Below, piece by piece: positions 35,262 to 44,418 of a DNA stretch of 64,000 nucleotides (the stretch's first letter is position 1; each line of letters opens with the position of its first letter). Made by a program: the position numbers and the translations under genes. The DNA comes from Selenomonadales bacterium 4137-cl (GTDB taxonomy: Bacteria; Bacillota; Negativicutes; Sporomusales; UBA7701), in the NCBI GenBank assembly GCA_032334055.1, contig JAUOZS010000001.1:2826501-2890500 (forward strand). The letters run 5' to 3'. The notes beneath the pieces are model-generated. The model was not told the origin of the DNA. It searched no databases and worked only from the letters and a program-made list of their open reading frames with translations.

Positions 35262-35819
35262 TCAGAGCGAAATCTCGCGGATCCCGGACATAGCCGCTGG
35301 CGGGGGCGCTTCACCTTCCGACGCTTCCAATACACAGGCCGCCATCGTCGCAGCTTTGTCAGCCATCGCCAAATAATCGGCCGGATTTGCCGGCCTTTTG
35401 CCTCCGTCCACGACAAAAATGCCTTCACGGCTGGTCAAGACGGGGCAGAATTGATTGGTTGCCACTGATCCATAGTCGTTCAGCGCGATGCCCAGTAACG
35501 CGGCGATCCGGGGCAAGGCGGCCGCCTGTTCGCTTTCAGTTGTCAGGATTATCGCTCCCGCCCTTATTTGAACTATTGGTCGTACCGGCGTAGCTGGCCC
35601 GATATGGGCTGTGAAATTGCCGACCCCACCCCGGAGGCTGATCAGCTCGGCCTGCGCAAACGTATGGATATTGGGATGGCGCAGCTCCTGAAAGGCAGCC
35701 GCCGCCGTGGCGGACGGCGAAAACGGAACAAGTGTCACCAAATGTCCCCGGTCCGCCAATTGCATTGCCACATGAACCCCCGCATCCCCTCCGCCTAAAA
35801 CGAGCGCCATCTTTTTCAT
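35262..35819 (-). CDS. Compact HdrA-like FAD-binding protein
   Basis: 185 aa. It opens with a dinucleotide-binding fold (ALVLGGGDAGVHVAMQLADRGHLVTLV) and HPNIHTF...GGVGNFTAHI, echoing HdrA (HPNIIIHT...GEAGRFTARV in the large HdrA of this island). The GGKMAQLDKTFPTNECSMC segment is absent and there are no Cys clusters, so Fe-S-linked flavin chemistry of HdrA type is not possible. The C-terminal half ends like the closing helix of HdrA (DYLAMADKAATMAACVLEA). It overlaps the amidohydrolase gene by 4 bp. Function unknown; it may be a reduced paralogue. Confidence 0.6.
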   Translation of the reverse strand: MKKMALVLGGGDAGVHVAMQLADRGHLVTLVPFSPSATAAAAFQELRHPNIHTFAQAELISLRGGVGNFTAHIGPATPVRPIVQIRAGAIILTTESEQAAALPRIAALLGIALNDYGSVATNQFCPVLTSREGIFVVDGGKRPANPADYLAMADKAATMAACVLEASEGEAPPPAAMSGIREISL

Positions 35820-37030
35820 CGCCTTTTTTCCTGATTCTGTCGTGCGGCTGACAAAATACTTTCGCCGTCTTTGTAAACCTGGATGACATTACGCAAAAAG
35901 CTCATGTTTCTGAGCGGGTTGCCGCGCACAACCAGCAGGTCGGCATTTTTTCCCGGCTCGACGGTGCCGGTGACATCGCTTACCCCGATGGCTTTTGCGG
36001 CCCTGCCGGTGGCGGCTTGCACCGCGTCCGGGGGCGACATGCCCAATGCGGTGAAAAGGGCGAGTTCCTGCCAGACTTCGCCGTGGGCCACGCCCAAGGA
36101 CCCGGCATCCGTGCCGGCAATTATGTCGGCGCCGGCATCGATGCCCCGCCTGACCAGCGCGCAATGTCCGCTGTATATCCGTTCCAGGCCGACTTCGGGC
36201 TGGGCAGGATTAGCCGGACCGCATGCGAGCATTTGCCGTAAAGGCGAAAGCGTCGGCACCCAGTAGGCCGAACTTCCGTCAAAGAGATCAAGCGTCTTTT
36301 CGCCCATCAGAATGCCGTGCTCGATGGTATCCGCTTGGGCGATCAGCGCCCTTTGCACACCGTCAGCGCCGTTGGCGTGAACGCTGACCGAGCTGCCGAC
36401 ACGCCGCGCCTCCGCCACCGCCGACTCGATGTCTTCCTTGGTCAACTCAGGAGCGCCGGCCTTTCCGGTTCGGAAGTCCACCAGCCCCGTAGCCATAAGC
36501 TTAACGCAGTCCGCACCCGCTTCAGTCTGCTCGCGGACAGCCTTGGCTATTTCCTCCGGGCCGGACGCCTCCCGGCCGCCGGCGTAGTGAAAATGGCCGC
36601 CGGGGACGGAAATCGACCGGTGGCAGGTAAGTACCCGCGGTCCGGGTAGTACCTTTTTGCCGACAGCTTGTTTTAAGGTTGTCGCGATGCCATAGGGACC
36701 GCCTAAATCCCTGACGGTGGTGACTCCCTTGCGGAGAGTCAGTTCGAGGTTCCGGGCGGCCCGGAACAGCATGATTTCCCGCCCTTCCCGCCAGCGGCAC
36801 CGGCGTGTCTCCATGTCGGCGATGCCTTCCAGGAATAAATGGACATGGCAGTCGATCAGGCCGGGCAGCACTGTGTACGGCGAGTAGTCCACCGCTCGTT
36901 CGACCTGCTCGACGGCAAAGTCATCTTCGCCGCCCACGGCGGCGATTTTGCCGTTTTCCACGGCAATAAAGCGATCGTAGCACGGTGGCGCGCCGCTGCC
37001 GTCAAGCAGCAATCCAGCCTTGATTAGCAT
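35816..37030 (-). CDS. Amidohydrolase family protein (imidazolonepropionase-like)
   Basis: 404 aa with the full metal-dependent amidohydrolase set: DCHVHLF (residues 60-66), DCVKLMATG (Lys to be carboxylated), VHANG, TIEHGILMG and GTDAGS, inside a TIM barrel flanked by the usual small beta domain (PGKNADLLVVRGNPL). It hydrolyses an amide or cyclic amide; substrate unknown, with prolidase- and hydantoinase-like activities common in this clade. It lies 27 bp after metF and is coupled to the HdrA-like gene, an unusual place for such an enzyme. Confidence 0.85.
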   Translation of the reverse strand: MLIKAGLLLDGSGAPPCYDRFIAVENGKIAAVGGEDDFAVEQVERAVDYSPYTVLPGLIDCHVHLFLEGIADMETRRCRWREGREIMLFRAARNLELTLRKGVTTVRDLGGPYGIATTLKQAVGKKVLPGPRVLTCHRSISVPGGHFHYAGGREASGPEEIAKAVREQTEAGADCVKLMATGLVDFRTGKAGAPELTKEDIESAVAEARRVGSSVSVHANGADGVQRALIAQADTIEHGILMGEKTLDLFDGSSAYWVPTLSPLRQMLACGPANPAQPEVGLERIYSGHCALVRRGIDAGADIIAGTDAGSLGVAHGEVWQELALFTALGMSPPDAVQAATGRAAKAIGVSDVTGTVEPGKNADLLVVRGNPLRNMSFLRNVIQVYKDGESILSAARQNQEKRR

Positions 37031-37057
37031 GATATCGCTTCCCTTAAGCCAGAACGG

Positions 37058-38008
37058 TCAGTCGGCAACGGGCCGCAGCTGCAAACCGGCGCGGGTCACA
37101 ATCTCCGGCAGGACGTCTTCCCAGCCCACCGGCATGATGTGTATGCCCTTCACGCCGGCTATGCGTCGCAGTTGAGCAATAAGTTCAACGGCGATCGTTT
37201 TGCCTTCTTCCTGCGGGTTTTCCGCGTTGGCCATCCTGTCGACCAGTTCGTCGGGAACGCTGATGCCGGCGACATTATCCTTCATGTACCTGAGGGCCCG
37301 GACCGATTTGACGGGTATGACCCCGGCCATGATGTTAACTCGCTGATCAAGTCCGGAGTTACGGACGAGGTCCATCCATGCGGCGAATTTTTCCACGTCG
37401 AAGACAGCCTGGGTTTGAATGAACTGGGCCCCGGCCCGGACCTTTTTGGCCAGCCGCATAACCCTGAGTTCGACGGGGTCGCCGGTCGGGCTTTCGACTG
37501 CGCCGATATAGAACCGGGGTTCGGTTTTCAACTCATCGCCGCAGAGCAGCCGCCTTTCGTCGCGCATCATCTTGACGAGGGCGATAAGCTGGATGGAATC
37601 GATATCGAATACGTTCCTGGCGGTCGGATGATTGCCGAAGGATTGATGGTCGCCGCTCAGGCAGAGTACATCACGGACCCCGAGGCTGTAAGCCCCAAGA
37701 AGGTCGCTCTGGATGGCGATTCTGTTCCGGTCGCGGCAGGTCATCTGTATAACGGGATTGCCGCCGTGCCGCATAATGTGCACCGCGGCGGCGATGCTGG
37801 ACAGCCTGACGACGGCGCTTTGGTTGTCGGTAATGTTGAAGCCGTCGCAGTAGGCTTTTGACTGCTCGGTGTGATGGATGACGCTCTCCGCCGAGGCGCC
37901 TTTTTGCGGGCCGATTTCCGAGGTGACGACAAATTCGCCCCTGGCGAACAGCCTTTCCAGTTTGCTTTCCGTTGTGAATTCCCCGTCTTGTTTTGCCGGT
38001 TCGCTCAT
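37058..38008 (-). CDS. metF: Methylenetetrahydrofolate reductase, catalytic subunit
   Basis: 316 aa TIM barrel with an N-terminal extension of about 25 residues. The early Glu (VVTSEIGPQKG), the FAD/folate contact regions (NITDNQSAVVRLSS, VLCLSGDHQ) and GAQFIQTQAVFDVEKFAAWM near residue 190 fit the MetF family. It reduces 5,10-methylene-THF to 5-methyl-THF, or the reverse during methyl oxidation. It overlaps metV by 4 bp and belongs to the MetFV-HdrABC-MvhD module described in Moorella and related acetogens. Confidence 0.93.
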   Translation of the reverse strand: MSEPAKQDGEFTTESKLERLFARGEFVVTSEIGPQKGASAESVIHHTEQSKAYCDGFNITDNQSAVVRLSSIAAAVHIMRHGGNPVIQMTCRDRNRIAIQSDLLGAYSLGVRDVLCLSGDHQSFGNHPTARNVFDIDSIQLIALVKMMRDERRLLCGDELKTEPRFYIGAVESPTGDPVELRVMRLAKKVRAGAQFIQTQAVFDVEKFAAWMDLVRNSGLDQRVNIMAGVIPVKSVRALRYMKDNVAGISVPDELVDRMANAENPQEEGKTIAVELIAQLRRIAGVKGIHIMPVGWEDVLPEIVTRAGLQLRPVAD

Positions 38009-38673
38009 AGGAGCACATCCTCCCTTACGTACTTGCGGGGACCGCCGTCGCGGGATTTCGACCAGTCCTTCACCGGAAAGACCTCGTAAATGGCGTCTTC
38101 CCTCCCCTGCCGCTTAAGCTTTTCATAGATGAGCGTCCAGGCGCACGGCACGTCCGGGTTTACTTCGCACTTGCCGTCCTGCGAACCGCCGCAAGGACCG
38201 TTGAGAATGCTCTTGGAGCAACGGATGATCGGGCAGATGCCGCCGGTACGGGCCAGGATGCACTCGCCGCATAGGCCGCAGCGCTCCTCCCAGACGCCGT
38301 GCTCGGTGGTGCCGCCGATAAATTTCGTGTTCTGGGCCGGGACGACGCATTTGTCAGGATACCGCTCGGACAGGTACTGAACGCCCACTCCGCAGGCCAG
38401 TGAAACAACGCAGTCAGCGGCCTGAATTTTTTCGGCAAGTTTGTCGACATATTCTTTGTCGCACTGCCGCTCCAGCGTTTCGGTCGCCGTATCGATGGGC
38501 TTGCCCTCTTTTTTCCGCAGAATGCGCAGGCTGGTGGCCAGGATGTCAACTTCTTTTTGGCCGCCGGACAGGCATACGGTCACGCAGCCCCCGCAGCCCA
38601 CCACCAGCACCTTTTGGGCTTCCATGATGTTTTCCGCTATCTCGGCCAACGGCTTTTGTTCGGCGACAATCAT
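38005..38673 (-). CDS. metV: MetV-type zinc-binding partner of methylene-THF reductase
   Basis: 222 aa, methylene-THF reductase C-terminal domain family. Many Cys residues are arranged as VVGCGGCVTVC, SLACGVGVQ, ERCGLCGECIL, GGICPIIRCSKSILNGPCGGSQDGKCEV, suggesting metal or Fe-S sites that pass electrons to MetF. It overlaps metF by 4 bp and mvhD by 4 bp, so all three are translationally coupled. Confidence 0.92.
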   Translation of the reverse strand: MIVAEQKPLAEIAENIMEAQKVLVVGCGGCVTVCLSGGQKEVDILATSLRILRKKEGKPIDTATETLERQCDKEYVDKLAEKIQAADCVVSLACGVGVQYLSERYPDKCVVPAQNTKFIGGTTEHGVWEERCGLCGECILARTGGICPIIRCSKSILNGPCGGSQDGKCEVNPDVPCAWTLIYEKLKRQGREDAIYEVFPVKDWSKSRDGGPRKYVREDVLL

Positions 38674-39116
38674 GCTCTTTCACCATCTTTCTTTATCCGG
38701 GTAGAAGCCTTGTTCAGGGGGCTGGGACCCAAAGCGCGGATGCGTTCGGTCATCTCGCGGGCGATTTCAGCGAACCGCGGTCCCATCGAGCTCGACAGGT
38801 TGTACATTTCCAGACGGTCGCCGCCGATGCCCAGTTCGTCAAGCAGTTTTTTTACGTATTCCACCCGCTTGCGGGCTCTGACATTGCCTTTGAGAAAATG
38901 GCAGTCGCCCTCCATGCAGCCGGCGACGTATACGCCATCGGCGCCTTCCTCGAAGGCGGTGAGCAGCATATTGTGCTCGATCTTGCCGGAGCAGGGCAAC
39001 TCGATCATCCGGATGTTGGCCGGATACTGCAGCCGCATGGAACCGGCCAGGTCGGCGGCCGAATAGGCGCAGTAGTAGCAGCAGAAGGCGATTATCCTCG
39101 GTTCGAAAGCATTCAT
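38670..39116 (-). CDS. mvhD: MvhD-type hydrogenase iron-sulfur (electron-transfer) subunit
   Basis: 148 aa with the MvhD [2Fe-2S] pattern: AFCCYYCAYSAADLAG near the N-terminus, LPCSGKIEHNMLLTAFEEGADGVYVAGCMEGDCHFLKGN and RARKRVEYVKKLLDELGI. In Hdr complexes this small subunit delivers electrons to HdrA from a hydrogenase or NADH module. No hydrogenase gene is nearby, so here it probably connects HdrA with MetFV. Four-bp overlaps on both sides. Confidence 0.92.
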   Translation of the reverse strand: MNAFEPRIIAFCCYYCAYSAADLAGSMRLQYPANIRMIELPCSGKIEHNMLLTAFEEGADGVYVAGCMEGDCHFLKGNVRARKRVEYVKKLLDELGIGGDRLEMYNLSSSMGPRFAEIAREMTERIRALGPSPLNKASTRIKKDGERA

Positions 39117-42100
39117 GGCGATTCCTCCCTGAACAGGCCGCGAATCTTTTCAAGCACCTGGTGGTCTTTGTAGTGCTGAAGCTCGATGGCTTTGTTGGGG
39201 CATTCCCCGGCGCAGCTTCCGCAGCCGTGGCACTGGACGGGCTCGATATAGGCCTTCCCTGAGGCGTCGATGCGCGGCACGCTGTAGGGGCAGACGCGGA
39301 CGCAGGTCAGGCAGGCGGCGCATTTCTCCTGGTCGACGCTGGCTACCACCCCGCCGGCCATCAGATTGTCCTGAGTCAGGATGGTGGCGGCGCGGGCCGC
39401 CGCGCCCTGGGCCTGGCAGATGGCTTCGTCGACCGATTTGGGCGAATGGGCTCCGCCGCAAAGGTAGATGCCCTGGGAGGGAAAATCGATCGGCCCAAGT
39501 TTGGCATGGGTTTCGACGAAGAAGCCGTCTTCGTTTACCGGTACCTTCAGCAGCATGCCGAGGCTCCGTGACGTATCGGAAGGAACCGTACCCGGTGCCA
39601 GCACAACCAGTCCGGGGTTCACGGAAATAACGGTTTTCAGGCTGGGTTCATAGAAATCGCAGCGAAGGCCGTCGCCGTCCCTGGTGACAACAGGCCTACG
39701 GTCCGGCGTGTAGAGGACAAAGCGGATGCCTTTGGCGCGGGCTTCCTTGTAAAGCTTTTCCATGAAGCCGTAGGTGCGGATGTCCCGGTAGAGAATGTAG
39801 ATGTCGGTGTCGGGCTGCCGCTCTTTGAGGGCGACAGCGTTCTTCAAGGCTTGGCCGCAGCAGGTGCGGCTGCAGTATTTCAGTTCGTCGGTGCGGGAGC
39901 CGGCGCATTGGATCATGACGATCCGTTCGGCGGCCAGCGGCTGGCCGGCTGCAACCATCTTTTCGAAAGCGGTGGTGGTGACAACCCGGGGGTCTTCACC
40001 GTACAGATAACCGACCGGAGGCTGTTCCCGGACGCCGGTGGCGACTATCAAGGCGCCGTGGTCGATCTTGGTTTCCGCCCCTGACCGCGAGTTGCGGATC
40101 GTAGTGCTGAATTGTCCGGCATGACCGGAGAAGTTAACAACCTCGCAGCCGGTATGGACCCTGACCAGCGGGTGGCTGCCCACGTCGGCGGCCAACTGGC
40201 GCAGGCAGGCCTGGACGTCGTTGCCCGCGAAATCCAGCATCACTTCCCGGGCGTGGCCCCCCAGCTCGGCCCCCTTCTCGACGATGCAGGCGGCAAAGCC
40301 CTGACGGGCGGCCGTAAGCGCGGCGGTCATCCCGGCGACTCCGCCGCCGATGACCAGGAGAGAATGCTCGACCGGGACTGAATGCAGATGAAGCGGCTCA
40401 TGGTGCCTGACTTTGGCAACCGCCATCCTGGCAAGGTCCTTGGCCTTCTCGGTGGCGTTTTCCGGCTCGCCGCGGTGGACCCACGAGCACTGGTCGCGGA
40501 TGTTGGCCATTTCGAAGTAAAATTGGTTGAGGCCGGCCTCCCGCATCATCTCGCGGAAAAGCGGCTGGTGGGTCCTCATGGTGCAGGAAGCCACCACTAC
40601 CCGGTTGAGCTGCTTTTCTTCGATTATCTCCTTCATCCGTTTCAGGGTATCCTGGGAGCAGGTGTAGAGATTATCCTGGCAATGGATGACTCCGGGCAGC
40701 TTTTGCGCGTAGGCGACAACCTCGGGGACGTTTACCACCGAGGCGATGTTGATGCCGCACTGGCAGATAAACACGCCGATCCGCGGTTCCTGTCCGCTTA
40801 CTTCCCGCTCCGGCGGATAGACTTTTTCCCGCGTCAGGGTGTTGCGGGCGGCGGCCAGGAGCTCACCCGCCTTGGCGGCGGCCGCGCTGGCGTTCACGAC
40901 CGTTTCGGGGATGTCCCGCGGCCCCTGGAAGGCTCCGGCGACGTATATGCCGGCGCGGGTGGTTTCCGTGGGGCTGAAGGGCGCGGTGGCGGCAAAGCCG
41001 TAAGGGTTGGCTTCAATACCAACGATGGCCATAAGTTCAGCCGCCTGCTTGGGCGGAAGGACACCGACCGCCAGCACGACGAGGTCGAATTCCTCCGCGA
41101 CGATTTCTCCGGCTTCGTCGATGTATTTGATGAACAGGTTATTGGTTACCGGGTCTTCCTTGACGGCGGAAATCATGGCCCGTACATAGCGGACGCCACC
41201 CTGCCGGGCGGCTTCGACGTATTTGTCGAAGTTCTTGCCATAGGACCGCATATCAAGGTAAAAGATGGTCGGCTCGATGCCGGCGTCATGTTCGCGGGCG
41301 ATGAGCGCTTCCTTGGTGGAATACATGCAGCAGATGGAGGAGCAGTACTCGGCCCCTCCGTCGGCGCATTCACGCGAACCGACGCATTGGATAAAAGCCA
41401 CTTTCTTGGGGGCGATATGGTCCGACGGCCGCAGGATATGGCCGGTGGTCGGCCCTGTGGACGACAGCAGCCGCTCGAATTCGAGGCTGCTGATAACGTT
41501 TTGGTATTCGCCGTAGCCGTACTCGCCCTTTAGCTTTGCGTCATATATATCGAAGCCCGGAGCAAGCACGACGGCGCCGACCGGGAGCTCGAGCGCCTTG
41601 TCGGCGTCGGCGTGGCGGATAACCTGCTTTTTACAGGCTTTCTCACACTGGAGACATTCGGAGCAGACGCCGCAGTTAAGGCAGCGTTCCGCCTCCGCCA
41701 TAGCCTCTTCCCTGGTCATGCCCAGCGCGACTTCCCGGTAATCGCCGGCGCGGTCCGGCGCGGAGGCGAAACGCTGCGGGTGACGGGCAGCGGGATGAAC
41801 GGGCGTATCCTCCGGACGGCCCAGGTTGTCCCGGGAAGGCTTCTCGCGCCCGGCTTCGACAGGGAGGCCGTTTAGGTACCTGTCGATTGATTCTGCGGCT
41901 TCGTGGGCGCTGGCCACCGCCTCGATTACCGAGGCCGGACCGTGCGCGACATCGCCACAGGCGAAGATCCGGGCGTCGCCGGTCGCTTTGGTGACCGGGT
42001 CGGCGGCGATGATGCCCCGGGCCGTCACTACGGCGTCCTGGCCGCGGAGAAACTCGAGGTCTGCCGCCTGGCCGACAGCCATGATGACCGTGTCGGCGTC

Positions 42101-43546
42101 AAGGACCATTGTCCGCGTTTCGTCATACCGGGGGTTGAAACGCTTGTCGGTGTCGAAAACCGCGGTACAGGCCCTGAATTCAACAGCACTTACCCTTTCG
42201 GCCCCGCCGCCGGCGATCCGTTTGGGACCCCAGCCGGGGTGAAGGACTACCCCTTCCTCCTCGGCTTCTTCGATCTCCCAGGCATGGGCCGGCATCTCGT
42301 CCCGGGATTCCAGACAGGCTACATGTACCTCCGCCCCGCCCTGGCGCAGCGCCGACCGGGCCACATCCATGGCCACGTTGCCGCCGCCGATGACAACGAC
42401 TTTCTTGCCGACCCGGGGATCGAGGCCCAGCTTGATGTCACGCAGGAAGCCCACACCGGGCAGAACGCCGGACAACCTGGCGCCTTCGACGGGCAGGTCG
42501 CGGCTTTTTTGCACGCCGGCAGCGACAAGGACGGCATCGTACCGGGATTTTATTTCCTCCATGGTGATGTCGGTGCCTACCCGGGTGTTTGTGCGCACTT
42601 CGATACCGTGCTTTAGCAGGTTGTCGATTTCCCGCTGGACGATTTCCTCCGGCAGCCGGTAGCGGGGGATGCCGTACTTGAGCCAGCCGCCCGGGCTGGG
42701 CAAGGCTTCGAAGATAGTTACTTGGTAACCTTTGGCAACGAGATCGTAGGCGGCCGTCATCCCGGCCGGACCGCCACCGACGATTGCCACCCGTTCTTTA
42801 CGGGTCGGGACGAGGGCCGGCGTTTCGGTTGCGGCAAAATCATCCCAGCCGTAGTCGGCCGCCGCCCGTTTAATGGTGGCAATGGCGAGCGGTTCGTCGA
42901 TTTCCCCGCGATTGCACTCCGCTTCGCAGGGGTGGTGGCAGATGCGGCCGCAGATGCCGGCAAAGGGCAGCCGGCGATGAATGACCTCAAGGGCTTCGGC
43001 GAATTTCCCCTGGGAAACCAGGGCGACATAGCCCTGGACGTTGGTGCCCGCCGGACAGGTCTGACGGCACGGCGGGGTGCCGCGCTTGTCGATCATATAC
43101 CGGTTGGGCACCGATTGCGGGAATAGTTTGTATACCGCCTTCCGGGTGCCCATCCCCTGGTTGAAGCGATCCTTGACTTCTACCGGGCAGGCTTCGGCGC
43201 AGTCGCCGCAGGCCGTGCATTCGTCGATGTCGACATATCTGGCGTTCTTGCGCACCCTGGCGGTGAACCGTCCGGCTTCCCCGGCAAGGTTCTCCAGCCG
43301 GGAGTTGGTGTGGATAATGATGTTGGGGTGGCTCAGGCAGTCGCTCATCTTGGGCCCGAGGAGACACATCGAGCATTCGTTGGTCGGGAAGGTTTTGTCG
43401 AGCTGGGCCATTTTCCCGCCGATGGAAGGTTCGTCGGTCACCATGTGGACGAGATAACCGCCGCCCGCCAGGTCGAGAGCCGATTGCATGCCGGCGATGC
43501 CGCCGCCCAGCACGAGAACGGAGCCTATAGGTTCGTTGTTTGCCAT
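39113..43546 (-). CDS. hdrA: Giant HdrA fusion: HdrA - GltD-like NAD(P)H unit - HdrA - HdrA - ferredoxin
   Basis: 1477 aa, far longer than an ordinary HdrA. Residues 1-130 are an HdrA N-terminal part (GGGIAGMQSALDLA, GGKMAQLDKTFPTNECSMC, CTACGDCAEACP). Residues 155-570 are a GltD-like unit: Cys cluster CRQTCPAG ... CGRICHHPCEAEC, FAD fold (VAIVGGGPAGMTAAYDL at 253) and NAD(P) fold (KVVVIGGGNVAMDVA at 382). Residues 610-900 resume HdrA (CLNCGVCSECLQCEKAC, FIQCVGSRE, CSSICCMYSTKEA). A further unit begins near 935 (FICQCGINI), with an FAD fold at about 1085 and CSRTCCGQALKNA; two [4Fe-4S] clusters close the protein (CAACLTCVRVCP, CHGCGSCAGECP). It probably splits electrons from NAD(P)H between ferredoxin and MetFV. 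GGGGAG precedes ATG 43546. Confidence 0.9.
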   Translation of the reverse strand: MANNEPIGSVLVLGGGIAGMQSALDLAGGGYLVHMVTDEPSIGGKMAQLDKTFPTNECSMCLLGPKMSDCLSHPNIIIHTNSRLENLAGEAGRFTARVRKNARYVDIDECTACGDCAEACPVEVKDRFNQGMGTRKAVYKLFPQSVPNRYMIDKRGTPPCRQTCPAGTNVQGYVALVSQGKFAEALEVIHRRLPFAGICGRICHHPCEAECNRGEIDEPLAIATIKRAAADYGWDDFAATETPALVPTRKERVAIVGGGPAGMTAAYDLVAKGYQVTIFEALPSPGGWLKYGIPRYRLPEEIVQREIDNLLKHGIEVRTNTRVGTDITMEEIKSRYDAVLVAAGVQKSRDLPVEGARLSGVLPGVGFLRDIKLGLDPRVGKKVVVIGGGNVAMDVARSALRQGGAEVHVACLESRDEMPAHAWEIEEAEEEGVVLHPGWGPKRIAGGGAERVSAVEFRACTAVFDTDKRFNPRYDETRTMVLDADTVIMAVGQAADLEFLRGQDAVVTARGIIAADPVTKATGDARIFACGDVAHGPASVIEAVASAHEAAESIDRYLNGLPVEAGREKPSRDNLGRPEDTPVHPAARHPQRFASAPDRAGDYREVALGMTREEAMAEAERCLNCGVCSECLQCEKACKKQVIRHADADKALELPVGAVVLAPGFDIYDAKLKGEYGYGEYQNVISSLEFERLLSSTGPTTGHILRPSDHIAPKKVAFIQCVGSRECADGGAEYCSSICCMYSTKEALIAREHDAGIEPTIFYLDMRSYGKNFDKYVEAARQGGVRYVRAMISAVKEDPVTNNLFIKYIDEAGEIVAEEFDLVVLAVGVLPPKQAAELMAIVGIEANPYGFAATAPFSPTETTRAGIYVAGAFQGPRDIPETVVNASAAAAKAGELLAAARNTLTREKVYPPEREVSGQEPRIGVFICQCGINIASVVNVPEVVAYAQKLPGVIHCQDNLYTCSQDTLKRMKEIIEEKQLNRVVVASCTMRTHQPLFREMMREAGLNQFYFEMANIRDQCSWVHRGEPENATEKAKDLARMAVAKVRHHEPLHLHSVPVEHSLLVIGGGVAGMTAALTAARQGFAACIVEKGAELGGHAREVMLDFAGNDVQACLRQLAADVGSHPLVRVHTGCEVVNFSGHAGQFSTTIRNSRSGAETKIDHGALIVATGVREQPPVGYLYGEDPRVVTTTAFEKMVAAGQPLAAERIVMIQCAGSRTDELKYCSRTCCGQALKNAVALKERQPDTDIYILYRDIRTYGFMEKLYKEARAKGIRFVLYTPDRRPVVTRDGDGLRCDFYEPSLKTVISVNPGLVVLAPGTVPSDTSRSLGMLLKVPVNEDGFFVETHAKLGPIDFPSQGIYLCGGAHSPKSVDEAICQAQGAAARAATILTQDNLMAGGVVASVDQEKCAACLTCVRVCPYSVPRIDASGKAYIEPVQCHGCGSCAGECPNKAIELQHYKDHQVLEKIRGLFREESP

Positions 43547-43551
43547 GAGTG

Positions 43552-44418
43552 TCACTCCCCTTTCGCCAGCGCCGCCAATACCGGGGCGGGGTCGATGATA
43601 TGCTTGCGCAGCCACCGGTCTGCCCCTACGGCGCCGAACGCCAGGCCCATGAGTTCGGTGAAGTAAAATATGGGCATGGGGTGGACGACTTGGGTCTGGC
43701 GCGTGTCGAGATTGACCTGGCACAGGGGGCATGCGGACACAATGGCCTGAGCACCCGCCCGCCCGGCTTCGGTGACCAGCTTGGCGACCAGGGCGGCCAC
43801 CGCGTCGGTCCGTGAAAGCGCCAAAGCGCCGCCGCAGCATTCGGTCTTGTACGACCACCGTTTCACTTCGGCGCCGAGAGCGGTGAGCAGTTTATCCATC
43901 TTCACCGGGTGTTCGGGGTTGTCGAAAGCAACTACGTCTTTCGGCCGCGTAAGCAGGCAGCCGTAATATGTCACCACCCGTAAACCTTTGAGCGGACGGA
44001 GAGTCGCTGCTCCGATACGCTGCAGCATCTCCCGGCTGCCGAAGACTTCGAGGGGGTGTCTGGTCTCGATGGTCGCGCCGTACCGCGCTCCGATGATTTC
44101 TTCGAGGTCGTCGTTAATCTTGGCGGCCTGACAGTCCTGTGCGCGAACGGCGCGGTCGGCGGCTCTGAGCATATTGTAGCAGGCAGCGCAGGGCGCGATG
44201 ACATCGTTGCCGGCCTGCTCCGCGATTATAAGGTTGCGCAGGGGAAGAGCCGTGGCCAGATAGTGGTTGGTGGCGTGGGCGCATGAGGCTCCGCAGCAGT
44301 TCCAGTCGTCCAGTTCAACCAGTTCCACGCCGAGGGTCTTGCAGACAAAGCTGATTGAGTCGTGGTATTCGGCAGCGGTCGAGTGGAGGGAGCAGCCCGG
44401 ATAATAAGTCGCTTTCAT
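43552..44418 (-). CDS. hdrB: Heterodisulfide reductase subunit B-like protein
   Basis: 288 aa with two CCG domains: WNCCGASCAHAT ... APCAACYNML and KTECCGGALALS ... SACPLCQVNL, which in HdrB hold two non-cubane [4Fe-4S] clusters. In this acetogen-type complex it has no CoM-S-S-CoB to reduce and probably acts as an electron conduit between HdrA and another partner. It overlaps hdrC by 4 bp and ends 5 bp before the hdrA start. Confidence 0.92.
   Translation of the reverse strand: MKATYYPGCSLHSTAAEYHDSISFVCKTLGVELVELDDWNCCGASCAHATNHYLATALPLRNLIIAEQAGNDVIAPCAACYNMLRAADRAVRAQDCQAAKINDDLEEIIGARYGATIETRHPLEVFGSREMLQRIGAATLRPLKGLRVVTYYGCLLTRPKDVVAFDNPEHPVKMDKLLTALGAEVKRWSYKTECCGGALALSRTDAVAALVAKLVTEAGRAGAQAIVSACPLCQVNLDTRQTQVVHPMPIFYFTELMGLAFGAVGADRWLRKHIIDPAPVLAALAKGE

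Noticed and set aside
43547..43858. N-terminal extension of the HdrA frame up to 43858
   Set aside because: It overlaps hdrB, its residues are Arg/Pro-rich and unlike HdrA, and a good ribosome site precedes ATG 43546.
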